A DNA stretch of 64,000 bases, taken from contig NZ_CP035704.1 of assembly GCF_004168365.1 (NCBI RefSeq), forward strand, positions 1,922,001-1,986,000, read 5' to 3'. Shown here in pieces: positions 8,652-17,697 of the stretch. The notes under the pieces are model-generated. The model searched no databases. It had not been told where the DNA came from and saw only the letters and a list, made by a program, of their open reading frames with translations. The position numbers and the translations under genes were made by a program. Origin of the DNA: Pseudolysobacter antarcticus. GTDB lineage: Bacteria; Pseudomonadota; Gammaproteobacteria; Xanthomonadales; Rhodanobacteraceae. Each line of letters begins with the position of its first letter. Position 1 is the stretch's first letter.

Positions 8652-10322
8652 ATGACTGAAAGTTTCGCCGAATTATTTGAACAGAGCCAGGTCAACATCA
8701 ACCTGAAGCCTGGTTCCATCGTCTCCGGTATCGTCGTCGAAATCCGCTCGGATGTCGTCGTCATCAATGCCGGGCTGAAGAGCGAAGGCATCGTCCCGAT
8801 CGAGCAGTTCTACAACGAAAAGGGCGAGCTGGAAGTAAAGCTCGGCGACGAGGTGAAAGTTGCCCTCGACGCACTCGAAGACGGCTTCGGCGAAACCCGC
8901 CTGTCGCGTGAAAAAGCCAAGCGCTCCCTGGTATGGGATGAGCTGGAAACCGCGCAACAAGCCAACGCCACCGTGGTCGGCCGCATCAGCGGCAAGGTCA
9001 AGGGTGGTTTCACCGTGGATATCAAGGATGTCCGCGCATTCCTGCCTGGTTCGCTGGTCGATGTGCGCCCTGTGCGCGACCCGGTTTACCTCGAAGGCAA
9101 GGAACTCGAGTTCAAGATCATCAAGCTCGATCGCAAGCGCAACAACGTCGTGGTTTCGCGCCGCGCCGTGGTCGAAAGCGAGCATTCCGAGGAGCGCGAG
9201 CAGCTGCTCGAGCGCCTGCAGGAAGGCGCTGTGGTCAAGGGCGTGGTCAAGAATCTCACCGATTACGGCGCATTCGTCGATCTCGGCGGCATCGATGGCC
9301 TGCTGCACATCACCGATATGGCCTGGAAGCGCGTGCGTCATCCGTCCGAAGTGGTCAACGTCGGCGACGAGCTCGACGTCCGCGTGCTGCGTTACGACCG
9401 CGAGCGCAACCGCGTTTCGCTCGGCCTCAAGCAGCTCGGTGAAGATCCGTGGGTCAACATCGCGCGCCGTTACCCGACCGGCACCCGCCTGTTCGGCAAG
9501 GTCAGCAACGTCACCGATTACGGCTGCTTCGTCGAGCTGGAACCGGGCGTCGAAGGCCTCGTGCACGTCTCGGAAATGGATTGGACCAACAAGAACGTCA
9601 ACCCGGGCAAGATGGTCCAGGTCGGCGATGAAGCCGAAGTCATGGTGCTCGACGTCGATGAAGAGCGTCGCCGTATCTCGCTCGGCATGAAGCAGACCCA
9701 GTCGAATCCATGGGAAACCTTCGCCGCGATTTACAAGAAGAACGATCGTGTTTCCGGTCAGATCAAGTCGATCACCGATTTCGGTATCTTCATCGGTCTG
9801 GATGGCGGTATCGATGGTCTGGTGCATCTGTCGGATATCTCGTGGCAGGCAACGGGCGAAGACCTCGTGCGCAACTACAAGAAGGGCGACACGCTGGAAG
9901 CTGTCGTCTTGGCAGTCGATCCGGAACGCGAGCGCATTTCGCTCGGCATCAAGCAGCTTGAACAGGATCCGTTCGGTCAGTACATGGCCAGCAATCCGCG
10001 CGGCAGCGTGCTCAAGGGCACCGTGAAGGAAGTGGACGCCAAGGGCGCAACCATTGATCTCGGCGACGGTGTGGAAGGTTACGTGCGCGTTTCCGATATC
10101 TCCAAGGATCGCCTCGAAGATGCCACCACGGCATTGACGGTCGGTGATGCGGTCGAAGCCAAGTTCATCGGCATGGATCGCAAGGGTCGTTTGCTGCAGC
10201 TTTCGATCCGCGCCAAGGACGACGAGGAAATGCAGTCGGTGCTTGAGGAATACCAGTCGGCTTCCGGCGGTACCACCAAGCTCGGCGCGTTGCTGAAAGA
10301 ACAGTTCAACAAGTCTGAGTAA
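8652..10322 (+). CDS. rpsA: 30S ribosomal protein S1
   Basis: A 556-residue protein with six S1 RNA-binding repeats (roughly 21-87, 105-171, 192-260, 277-347, 364-434 and 451-520), the full gammaproteobacterial form. S1 binds mRNA leaders on the 30S subunit and helps start translation on structured messages. The start ATG 8652 gives [13 protein letters not shown], which matches the conserved N-terminus; an in-frame ATG four codons upstream is less likely. The gene ends at a strong hairpin and ihfB follows, as in E. coli. Confidence 0.98.
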   Translation: MTESFAELFEQSQVNINLKPGSIVSGIVVEIRSDVVVINAGLKSEGIVPIEQFYNEKGELEVKLGDEVKVALDALEDGFGETRLSREKAKRSLVWDELETAQQANATVVGRISGKVKGGFTVDIKDVRAFLPGSLVDVRPVRDPVYLEGKELEFKIIKLDRKRNNVVVSRRAVVESEHSEEREQLLERLQEGAVVKGVVKNLTDYGAFVDLGGIDGLLHITDMAWKRVRHPSEVVNVGDELDVRVLRYDRERNRVSLGLKQLGEDPWVNIARRYPTGTRLFGKVSNVTDYGCFVELEPGVEGLVHVSEMDWTNKNVNPGKMVQVGDEAEVMVLDVDEERRRISLGMKQTQSNPWETFAAIYKKNDRVSGQIKSITDFGIFIGLDGGIDGLVHLSDISWQATGEDLVRNYKKGDTLEAVVLAVDPERERISLGIKQLEQDPFGQYMASNPRGSVLKGTVKEVDAKGATIDLGDGVEGYVRVSDISKDRLEDATTALTVGDAVEAKFIGMDRKGRLLQLSIRAKDDEEMQSVLEEYQSASGGTTKLGALLKEQFNKSE

Positions 10323-10328
10323 TCCACT

Positions 10329-10362
10329 CCGCGCTGGGTGCCGCTAACGGCACCCAGCGCGG
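10329..10362 (+). terminator. Hairpin terminator after rpsA
   Basis: Two perfectly complementary 15-nt arms (10329-10343 and 10348-10362) enclose a 4-nt loop and are followed by TTTCG. The stem is very GC-rich. The U-tract is short, so termination may be partial or the hairpin may mainly protect the rpsA 3' end. Confidence 0.75.
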
Positions 10363-10450
10363 TTTCGCTGAAACCTCGGTGGGGCAGATGTATAAAACTT
10401 CTGCCTCTCCCGATTGATGTCCAGGAACTGGATTACGGATTGCCGCTCAC

Positions 10451-10774
10451 ATGACCAAGTCGGAACTGATCGACGCGCTCGCCGCTGGCCAAGGACATTT
10501 GAAATTCGAAGATGTCGAAATGGCGGTCAAGAACGTACTGGAACAGATGAGCCAGGCGCTCGCCCATGGCGAACGCATCGAAATTCGCGGATTCGGCAGC
10601 TTTTCGCTGCACTTTCGCCCACCACGCATGGGCCGCAATCCCAAAACCGGCGATGCGGTCGCATTGCCCGGCAAGCATGTGCCACACTTCAAACCCGGCA
10701 AGGAATTGCGTGAACGCGTCAACGAGAGTGTTGCGCCGTCACACAAGCCCGGCCTTAAATCCGATCCCGTATAA
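10451..10774 (+). CDS. ihfB: Integration host factor beta subunit
   Basis: A 107-residue HU/IHF-family DNA-bending protein; IHF-beta pairs with IHF-alpha (not in this window). The N-terminus [17 protein letters not shown] and the DNA-binding arm motif [21 protein letters not shown] are diagnostic. The rpsA-ihfB-lapA-lapB order is conserved in gammaproteobacteria and supports the beta rather than alpha assignment. The C-terminal dozen residues are a lineage-specific tail. Confidence 0.96.
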   Translation: MTKSELIDALAAGQGHLKFEDVEMAVKNVLEQMSQALAHGERIEIRGFGSFSLHFRPPRMGRNPKTGDAVALPGKHVPHFKPGKELRERVNESVAPSHKPGLKSDPV

Positions 10775-10848
10775 CTTTCCGCCACGTCGTGCGCGAGATC
10801 GCGTGTAGCGAGATTACGCATCGTGGATGATAGTGAGGCAAACGCGTC

Positions 10849-11154
10849 ATGCGCTTCGGTCTGATTGTCCTGATCCTGCTGTTTGCCGTTTTCGGCGTGC
10901 TGTTTGGCGCGCTGAACAGCGAAAGCGTGGGCTTCGATTTGTATTTTCTGGTGCTCACGTTGCCGAAGGGCGCGGCGTTGTTGTGCGCGTTGTTGCTTGG
11001 CTGGCTGATCGGCGGCTTGCTCGTGTATTTCGGACTTGTGCTGAGATTGCGTCGACAGCTCGCGCGCAAACATCGTGAGTTGAATCTGCAAAAAAACAGT
11101 ACCGAAGAAACCGCAGAAACTGAATCGGCATTGCGTGCCCTCGCCAAGCCATGA
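10849..11154 (+). CDS. lapA: LapA family inner-membrane protein (DUF1049)
   Basis: A 101-residue protein with two N-terminal membrane helices (about 2-22 and 41-64) and a basic, then acidic, cytoplasmic tail. In E. coli LapA partners LapB in assembling and controlling LPS synthesis. It overlaps lapB by 4 bp (ATGA), so the two are translationally coupled. The second helix contains the GWLIGGLLVYFGL pattern typical of the family. Confidence 0.9.
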   Translation: MRFGLIVLILLFAVFGVLFGALNSESVGFDLYFLVLTLPKGAALLCALLLGWLIGGLLVYFGLVLRLRRQLARKHRELNLQKNSTEETAETESALRALAKP

Positions 11155-12338
11155 GTCAGTTCGCATCGTATTTGCCGGCGCTGATGGTGCTGTTGTTGCC
11201 GTTGGCGGCTTGGTCCGGCTGGATCATCGCGCGACGCGGTAGCGAACGCAGCAGCGGTGTGCGCGTCAACGAACTCTCCTCGAGTTATTTTCGCGGCCTG
11301 AATTATCTGCTCAACGAGCAGCCCGACAAGGCGATCGAGGTTTTCCTCAAGCTCGCGGAATTCAATCGCGATACCGTCGAAACCCATCTCGCACTCGGCA
11401 ATCTGTTCCGCCGTCGTGGCGAGGTTGATCGCGCGATTCGCGTGCATCAGCATCTCATCGCGCGAACGAATCTCAGCAGCGAGGAAAAAACCGTCGCCCT
11501 GCTCGAACTCGGCGAAGACTACATGCGCGCCGGTCTGCTCGATCGCGCCGAAGCGCTGTTCATCGATCTGGTCGCGATGGAGGCACAGGTGCCTTCGGCA
11601 TTGCGTCACCTGATCGGAATTTTTCAGCACGAACGCGATTGGAGCAAGGCGATCGCACATGCGCATCGTCTCGAAGAAATCAGTGACGAATCGCAAGGCG
11701 CGCTGATCGCGCAATTTCATTGCGAACTCGCCGAGCAAATGCGTGCACGTGGCGAACTGGACGAGGCTCGCGAACAGATATCGCATGCGTTTTTCAGCGA
11801 GGCGCGTTGTGTCCGCGCGAGTATCTTGCTCGGCCAGATCGAGCGCGCCGAAGGTCGGCTAGAGCCCGCAATGAATGCGTTCGAGGATGTCGCCGATTAC
11901 GACGTCGATTTCGTGCAGGAAATTCTGTCACCGCTGCTCGATTGTTATGCGCGTGCCCAACAAATGCAGCGCGCGGAAAAATTCCTGCTCGGCGTGATGG
12001 ATAAACACCAGGGCATTTCACCGGTGCTTGCTCTCACGCGTTTGTATGCGACTACACGCAGCGAGCCCGAAGCTATCCAGTTTCTCGCCGGCCAGTTGCG
12101 CCAGCGCCCGTCGGTGCGCGGCCTGGTCGAATTGATCCAGGCGAGCATGGGAAAATCCAGCGGCGAGGCGCGTGAGAATTACCTGATCCTCAGCGACGTC
12201 ACGCGCAAACTGCTCGAAGGCCAAGCCTTGTATCGCTGCACCAGTTGCGGTTTCGGCGCCAAGGCGCATCACTGGCAATGCCCGACCTGCAAGAACTGGA
12301 ACACCATCCGCCCGATCCACGGCGTGGTCGGCGAGTAG
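11151..12338 (+). CDS. lapB: LapB (YciM), LPS assembly and LpxC-turnover regulator
   Basis: A 395-residue protein with an N-terminal membrane anchor (about 5-25), a run of TPR repeats (about 45-340) and a C-terminal rubredoxin-like zinc knuckle with C363, C366, C377 and C380. In E. coli LapB recruits LpxC to FtsH and so limits lipid A synthesis; the TPR face and the knuckle are both needed. All these parts are intact here. It is followed by polysaccharide genes, and the window also holds msbA and lpxK. Confidence 0.94.
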   Translation: MSQFASYLPALMVLLLPLAAWSGWIIARRGSERSSGVRVNELSSSYFRGLNYLLNEQPDKAIEVFLKLAEFNRDTVETHLALGNLFRRRGEVDRAIRVHQHLIARTNLSSEEKTVALLELGEDYMRAGLLDRAEALFIDLVAMEAQVPSALRHLIGIFQHERDWSKAIAHAHRLEEISDESQGALIAQFHCELAEQMRARGELDEAREQISHAFFSEARCVRASILLGQIERAEGRLEPAMNAFEDVADYDVDFVQEILSPLLDCYARAQQMQRAEKFLLGVMDKHQGISPVLALTRLYATTRSEPEAIQFLAGQLRQRPSVRGLVELIQASMGKSSGEARENYLILSDVTRKLLEGQALYRCTSCGFGAKAHHWQCPTCKNWNTIRPIHGVVGE

Positions 12339-12350
12339 GCGACACGCCTC

Positions 12351-13541
12351 ATGCCGATCGATATTTCCGGCTTCAGTTTTTTGCGCGCAGCGATCGTGTT
12401 GCCGGCTCTGGCATGGCTGATTTCCGCCGCCGCGGTCTGGCTCAGCATTCGTTACGCACACGCGCGTCGATTGATCGATCAGCCTGGGCAACGCCGCTCG
12501 CACACGATACCCACACCGCGCGGCGGTGGCATTGGGATCGTAATTGCGGTGTTGCTGTGTTTCTGTCTGCCGATGCTATTTTCGTCGCAGCAGAGCAGCC
12601 GGATATTCGGTTGTTCCGTTGCGATTGCGCTGGTCATGGTCGCGACGATCGGCTGGATCGATGATCACCGTCCGCTTTCTGCGCGTTTTCGTATCGTTGT
12701 ACATTTTTTGGCCGCGCTGGTTCTGCTAATACTGCCACTGCTATTCATGCCAAAAACTGCTCCTGCTGGCGGGTTCGATTTTGATATGACGCTTGCTCTG
12801 ATAGCGGCGTGTTTGATCGCTATCCTCGCAACGCTGATCGTCTGGTCGATCAACCTGCACAATTTCATGGATGGGATAAATGGCTTGCTGGCATGCCAGG
12901 CGATTTTTGTTTTCGTGGCGCTCGCTTTGGCATGTGTCAGTGCAGGTCGAACTGCGGTGGCGTGGCAGCTTTTTGTGTTGGCTGCGGCGACCTTGGGGTT
13001 TTTGCCATTCAATTTTCCGCGCGCAAGAATTTTCATGGGTGATGTCGGCAGCGGTGCATTGGGATTGCTGATTGCAATCGCCTTGTGGCTGGCCGCGGGT
13101 TCGGCCCATCTGGCGCCTTTTACCGGCGTTATCGCGTGCTCGGCCTTTGTCACCGATGCCACCTGTACGCTGCTCTCGCGCATGTTGCGCGGCCGGCGCT
13201 GGTATAGTGCGCATCGCGAGCATTTATACCAGTGGATGGCGCGGACGGGCATGTCGCATGCGCGTGTGGTTGCCTGTTACATGGCGTGGAATATATGTGT
13301 GGTGGCGCCGTTAGTATTGTGGGTCAACCGCCCGCCGAGCATGTCGCACGGATATGCCAATGCCACCGATAATCTCGGCGTCGCAGCGCTCCGCGATGTG
13401 GAGATTCTGCAACAGCTCAACGACCCCGGACAAATCGAAGCGGTTATCGTTTATGCACTCGCAATCGCATTGTGGATTTTCGGAAAACGCTGGTGTCTGC
13501 ACAAAATGAAGTCGAGCCAACATCGCCATGCAACCGCGTAA
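12351..13541 (+). CDS. WecA/MraY-like undecaprenyl-phosphate glycosylphosphotransferase
   Basis: A 396-residue polytopic membrane protein of glycosyltransferase family 4 (PNPT superfamily). It should transfer a sugar-1-phosphate, probably GlcNAc or a derived amino sugar, to undecaprenyl phosphate and so start O-antigen or another glycan. Visible motifs are SHTIPTPRGGGIG, the aspartate pair in GWIDDHRPLS, NLHNFMDGINGL, and MGDVGSGALG. About ten helices are present, the last at about 370-388. The C-terminus carries an unusual hydrophilic loop (about 333-368) before that helix. It starts 12 bp after lapB and overlaps the next gene by 14 bp. WbpL/WecA-type function fits, but the sugar is unknown. 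Confidence 0.85.
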   Translation: MPIDISGFSFLRAAIVLPALAWLISAAAVWLSIRYAHARRLIDQPGQRRSHTIPTPRGGGIGIVIAVLLCFCLPMLFSSQQSSRIFGCSVAIALVMVATIGWIDDHRPLSARFRIVVHFLAALVLLILPLLFMPKTAPAGGFDFDMTLALIAACLIAILATLIVWSINLHNFMDGINGLLACQAIFVFVALALACVSAGRTAVAWQLFVLAAATLGFLPFNFPRARIFMGDVGSGALGLLIAIALWLAAGSAHLAPFTGVIACSAFVTDATCTLLSRMLRGRRWYSAHREHLYQWMARTGMSHARVVACYMAWNICVVAPLVLWVNRPPSMSHGYANATDNLGVAALRDVEILQQLNDPGQIEAVIVYALAIALWIFGKRWCLHKMKSSQHRHATA

Positions 13542-15429
13542 ACTGATCGCAAGCATTCACCCGCGCTTGGCCGTAGTCGTGCACGACCTAGCGATGGTTT
13601 GGCTCGCGTGGGTAGTGACCAACGGTCTGCGTTACAGCCTCGCGCCCGATCCGATGATTACCGGCTGGTTTTCGTGGGAGGTCGGTATCGTGCTGGCGGC
13701 GCAGGGACTGGTGCTGTGGTGGATCGGTTTGTACAAGGGCCTGTGGCGTTTTGCCAGCCTGCCGGATTTGTGGAATATCGTGCGCGCCGGCGTGCTCGGC
13801 GCACTCGCGATTGCGGTATCGCTTTTCCTCTACAACCGTCTCGCTACCGTGCCGCGTTCAGTGCTGGTCATGTATCCGGCGCTGTTGGTAGTCTGTCTGG
13901 GCACGCCGCGACTGGCTTATCGTTACTGGAAAGACAGTCGCCTGGATTTTTACCAACGACGTCCCAGTCAGCGTGTACTGGTGATGGGCGCAGGTCGCGC
14001 GGCTGAAGCATTGATCCGCGATTTGCTGCGCGAAAATCGTTATCGCCCGGTCGGATTTCTCGATGACAACCTCGCGTTGCGTGGCGCCAAACTGCACGGC
14101 GTGCCGGTGCTTGGCACACTCGATCAGTTGCCGCAATTGTCGAGCGAAGTCGCGGCCGAAATGCTGCTGATCGCAATGCCATCGGCGAGCAGCGCGCAGA
14201 TGCGCCGCGTGGTCGAGATGTGCGAAGCAACCAACCTGCCGTTTCGCACCGTGCCGCGATTGCACGATGTCGTGGCCGGGCGTTCGAGCTTCAACGAACT
14301 CAAGGAAGTCGCGATCGAGGACCTACTTGGTCGTGATCCGGTCACCTTGGACTGGACCGCGATCCGCACCGGACTTTCCGGCAAACGTGTGCTCGTCACC
14401 GGTGGTGGTGGTTCGATCGGTGCGGAGTTGTGTCGCCAGGTCGCGCGCCTCGGTGCGCAATCGCTGACCGTGCTCGAGTTGTCCGAATACAACCTGTATC
14501 GCATCGAGCAGGAACTGAGTCGCGAATATCCCGAACTGATCTTCAACGCGCTGCTCGGAGATTGCGGTGATGCCGCAACTTGTGAACGCGCGTTCACTCA
14601 AGCGCATGCGCAGATCGTGTTTCATGCGGCAGCGTACAAACATGTGCCGCTGCTGCAGGAGCAGGTGCGCGAGGCGTTTCGCAATAACGTGATCGGCACG
14701 CAGATGATGGCGCAGGCGGCGGACCGCCACGGCGCCGAAAGTTTTGTGCTGATCTCCAGCGACAAGGCGGTCAATCCGACCAGCGTGATGGGCGCATGCA
14801 AACGTGTTGCCGAAATTTTCTGTCAGAACTTTGCCAGTCGTTCGAAAACGCGTTTCATCACCGTGCGTTTTGGCAACGTGCTTGATTCCGCCGGCAGCGT
14901 CGTACCGCTGTTCCGCGAGCAGATTCGCAGCGGTGGCCCGGTCACGGTCACGCATCCCGAAATCACGCGTTATTTCATGACCATTCCCGAAGCCTGCCAG
15001 CTGATTCTGCAGGCAGCCGTACTCGGTCATGGCGGTGAAATTTTTGCGCTCGACATGGGCGAGCCGATCAAGATCAGTTACCTCGCCGAACAGATGATTC
15101 GTCTGACCAACAAGATTCCCGGACGCGATATCGCGATCCTCTACACCGGCCTGCGCCCCGGCGAAAAATTGTTCGAGGAATTGTTCCATCCGCACGAAAA
15201 TTATCAGGACACTACGCACGCGAAAATCTTCCTCGCGCAGCCGCGCAGCATGTCGTGGGAATTACTCGACGTGCAGCTCAAACAGGCGGCGCAGGATGTG
15301 CGCGACTACAACGAGGTCGCGTTGCATGCGTGCCTGACACGATTGTTGCCGGAGTTCGACTGGCGCACGCAAGCGCCGCTTGATGCCGATATTGTGCCGA
15401 TCGTACGCACGCTCAAACACCATCAATAA
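13528..15429 (+). CDS. WbpM/CapD-like nucleotide-sugar 4,6-dehydratase, membrane-bound
   Basis: A 633-residue protein of the FlaA1/WbpM/PglF family. The N-terminal half has about four membrane helices (about 12-130) and a degenerate CoA-binding-like Rossmann fold (VLVMGAGRAAEALIRDL). The C-terminal half is an extended SDR with VLVTGGGGSIGAE (about 288-300), SSDKAVNPTSVMGACK (the family's MxxxK in place of YxxxK) and the conserved GLRPGEKLFEEL. Such enzymes convert UDP-GlcNAc to a 4-keto-6-deoxy sugar for surface glycans. It overlaps the phosphoglycosyl transferase gene by 14 bp and precedes galU. Confidence 0.9.
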   Translation: MQPRKLIASIHPRLAVVVHDLAMVWLAWVVTNGLRYSLAPDPMITGWFSWEVGIVLAAQGLVLWWIGLYKGLWRFASLPDLWNIVRAGVLGALAIAVSLFLYNRLATVPRSVLVMYPALLVVCLGTPRLAYRYWKDSRLDFYQRRPSQRVLVMGAGRAAEALIRDLLRENRYRPVGFLDDNLALRGAKLHGVPVLGTLDQLPQLSSEVAAEMLLIAMPSASSAQMRRVVEMCEATNLPFRTVPRLHDVVAGRSSFNELKEVAIEDLLGRDPVTLDWTAIRTGLSGKRVLVTGGGGSIGAELCRQVARLGAQSLTVLELSEYNLYRIEQELSREYPELIFNALLGDCGDAATCERAFTQAHAQIVFHAAAYKHVPLLQEQVREAFRNNVIGTQMMAQAADRHGAESFVLISSDKAVNPTSVMGACKRVAEIFCQNFASRSKTRFITVRFGNVLDSAGSVVPLFREQIRSGGPVTVTHPEITRYFMTIPEACQLILQAAVLGHGGEIFALDMGEPIKISYLAEQMIRLTNKIPGRDIAILYTGLRPGEKLFEELFHPHENYQDTTHAKIFLAQPRSMSWELLDVQLKQAAQDVRDYNEVALHACLTRLLPEFDWRTQAPLDADIVPIVRTLKHHQ

Positions 15430-15454
15430 ACCACTTCAGCCTGCAGGAGTATTC

Positions 15455-16327
15455 ATGAGCCAACCATTGCGCAAGGTCGTTTTTCCCGTTGCCGGTCTCG
15501 GCACACGTTTTCTGCCAGCGACCAAGACCGTTGCCAAGGAAATGCTGCCGGTGCTCGATCGCCCGCTGATCCAGTACGCTGTCGATGAGGCAGTGCAGGC
15601 CGGCGCCGATACGTTGATCTTCGTCACCAATCGCTACAAGCATGCGATCGCGGATTATTTCGACAAGGCCTACGAACTCGAAGCAAAACTCGAACAGGCC
15701 GGCAAGAAAGAGCTGCTCGATATCGTGCAGAACGTGCTGCCGAAACACGCGCGTTGTGTGTTCGTGACGCAGCCCGAAGCGCTTGGTCTCGGGCATGCGG
15801 TGTTGTGCGCGAAACCGGTGATCGGAGATGAAATGTTCGGCGTAATTTTGGCCGATGATCTGATCTCGAATGCGGGCGGCGACGGTTGCCTGAAGCAGAT
15901 GGCCGACCTTGCGTTTGCCGAAAATGCCGGCGTAATCGCGGTCGAAGAAGTGCCGCACGACGAGACCCACAAATACGGCATCGTCGATGCCACGCCGCTG
16001 ACTGAACGCAGCGCGCAGATCAAGTTCATGGTCGAAAAACCCAAGCCCGAAGTCGCACCGTCGAACTTGGCTGTGGTCGGTCGTTATGTCCTGCCGGGGA
16101 GTATTTTTTCGCTGCTCGAAAAAACCAAACCCGGTGCCGGCGGCGAGATTCAGCTCACCGATGGCATCCAGGCATTGCTGCACGAACAGAGAGTGCTGGC
16201 GTATCGTTTTGCCGGCACACGCTACGACTGCGGTAGCAAGATTGGTCTGGTGCAGGCGACGATCCGGTTCGCGCTGGACGATCCGAAACTCGCCGCCGCG
16301 ACGCGTGCCTTCATCGCGCAACAATAA
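15455..16327 (+). CDS. galU: UTP--glucose-1-phosphate uridylyltransferase
   Basis: A 290-residue nucleotidyltransferase that makes UDP-glucose from UTP and glucose-1-phosphate. VFPVAGLGTRFLPATKT is the GXGTRF nucleotide-binding signature, followed by KEMLPVLDRPLIQYAVDEA, with VEKPKP and GGEIQLTDGI further on. The start ATG 15455 has an AGGAG about 7 bp upstream and falls just past the dehydratase stop; longer in-frame extensions overlap that gene and lack homology. It supplies UDP-glucose for LPS core, trehalose or exopolysaccharide synthesis. Confidence 0.96.
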   Translation: MSQPLRKVVFPVAGLGTRFLPATKTVAKEMLPVLDRPLIQYAVDEAVQAGADTLIFVTNRYKHAIADYFDKAYELEAKLEQAGKKELLDIVQNVLPKHARCVFVTQPEALGLGHAVLCAKPVIGDEMFGVILADDLISNAGGDGCLKQMADLAFAENAGVIAVEEVPHDETHKYGIVDATPLTERSAQIKFMVEKPKPEVAPSNLAVVGRYVLPGSIFSLLEKTKPGAGGEIQLTDGIQALLHEQRVLAYRFAGTRYDCGSKIGLVQATIRFALDDPKLAAATRAFIAQQ

Positions 16328-16332
16328 CGCGC

Positions 16333-17499
16333 ATGGATCTCAGCTACATCCTGAATCAGCTCGGCGAGGATCGCGAAACCTATCGCAACGCGGTGGCGCC
16401 GCCGATCTTCCAGTCGTCGATCTTCGCGCACACCACCGTCGCGGCGATGCGGGTTGGCATTCAGGATGAGCTGAACAATAATTTCTATACGCGCGGCAAT
16501 AATCCGACCGTGGAAATTCTGCGCAAGAAAGTCGCTGCGCTCGAAGGTGCCGAGGATTGCCTGATGTTCGGCAGCGGTGCAGCGGCGATCGCCGCCGCCG
16601 TGGTCGCGAGCGTGCGCGGCGGCGATGACGTCGTCTGCGTGCAAAAACCGTATAGCTGGACGCGCACTTTGCTGCGCGATCTGCTGCCGCGTTTTGGTGT
16701 CAAAACGATTTTTGTCGATGGCACCGACAGTGCGAATTTCGAGGCCGCGCTGAGCGAACGTACGCGTCTGATCGTGCTCGAAAGCCCGAACTCGATGACT
16801 TACGAACAGCAGGATCTCGCTGCGGTCGCCACGCTTGCAAAAGCGCGCGGCATCCGCACACTTTGCGACAACAGTTATGCGAGCCCGCTGAACCAGTCAC
16901 CGATCGCGCTCGGCATCGACATGGTGGCGCACTCCGCGACCAAGTATCTCGGCGGCCACAGTGACGTGGTGGCGGGTGCGCTTTGCGCGAGCCACGCCAT
17001 CATTCGCGAGGTGTTCAAAGGCCCGTACATGACCTTCGGCGCGATGCTCTCGCCACAGGATGCGTGGCTGTTGATTCGTGGCCTGCGTACCTTGCCGATC
17101 CGCATGCAACGGATCGCGGAAACCGCCGCAAAGGTAGTGGTATTTCTCGAATCCCATCCGAAAATCGAAAAAGTGTATTACCCGCATTTATCCACAAATC
17201 CACAATTTGCATTGACGCAGCAACAGATGCACGGCGCCAGCGGTTTGCTGAGTATTGAACTGCGCGTGGATTCGGTCGCCGCAGTCGAGCGCTTTTGCGA
17301 TGCATTGCAGCGTTTTCTGATGACTGTATCGTGGGGTGGTTACGAGTCGCTGATCTTCCCCGTGGCCTGCGTTTTCCCGGCGGGCGCGCCGTTGCATCCG
17401 CCCGGCGGTTTGCCGTTGAGCGTGGTGCGGCTGTCAATCGGGCTGGAAGACGCCGATGTGCTGATCGCTGATCTCGACCAGGCGCTGGCCGAGCTGTAG
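16333..17499 (+). CDS. PLP-dependent transsulfuration enzyme (cystathionine beta-lyase-like)
   Basis: A 388-residue Cys/Met metabolism PLP enzyme. The PLP lysine is K204, in HSATKYLGGHSDVVAG, and the cofactor-phosphate region GSGAAAIAAA is near 83. Closest in type to cystathionine beta-lyase or a C-S lyase, but the family also holds gamma-lyases and sulfhydrylases, and substrate cannot be fixed from the motifs. It begins 5 bp after galU, so it is probably co-transcribed, although there is no metabolic link to UDP-glucose. Confidence 0.85.
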   Translation: MDLSYILNQLGEDRETYRNAVAPPIFQSSIFAHTTVAAMRVGIQDELNNNFYTRGNNPTVEILRKKVAALEGAEDCLMFGSGAAAIAAAVVASVRGGDDVVCVQKPYSWTRTLLRDLLPRFGVKTIFVDGTDSANFEAALSERTRLIVLESPNSMTYEQQDLAAVATLAKARGIRTLCDNSYASPLNQSPIALGIDMVAHSATKYLGGHSDVVAGALCASHAIIREVFKGPYMTFGAMLSPQDAWLLIRGLRTLPIRMQRIAETAAKVVVFLESHPKIEKVYYPHLSTNPQFALTQQQMHGASGLLSIELRVDSVAAVERFCDALQRFLMTVSWGGYESLIFPVACVFPAGAPLHPPGGLPLSVVRLSIGLEDADVLIADLDQALAEL

Positions 17500-17697
17500 T
17501 TTCGACTCGACCAAAGCGTCTTCAGCGAATGACGTTTGGGGGTGTTCGGTCGGGCCTATGTTCGACGTCTTTAATTAGTCATGATGTAAGCGCAGATTTG
17601 CCCGCGCTTTGCCATAAAATCCTGCTGCAATACTGGCGCCCGGATTCGTACCTGGTGTCGACTGCCCGTTTCATCTTTCATCTAAGGATTTGGGGAT
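17500..17697 (+). promoter_or_regulatory. Spacer before the A2M-pbpC operon
   Basis: This 198-bp gap has no convincing gene and should hold the promoter of the following operon. An AT-rich patch near 17565-17595 (TTTAATTAGTCATGATG) and a TAAAAT near 17614 are possible promoter parts, but spacing to any -35 is poor. AAGGATTTGGGG directly precedes the A2M start codon. Confidence 0.3.

Noticed and set aside
8673-9827. Minus-strand frame of 384 codons, rich in Asp and His, opposite rpsA.
   Set aside because: Reverse-complement reading of the repeated S1 domains; the periodic look comes from the S1 repeats themselves.
9200-10200. Internal sequence repeats that could suggest a tandem duplication.
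   Set aside because: They are the normal S1 RNA-binding repeats of ribosomal protein S1, diverged at the DNA level.
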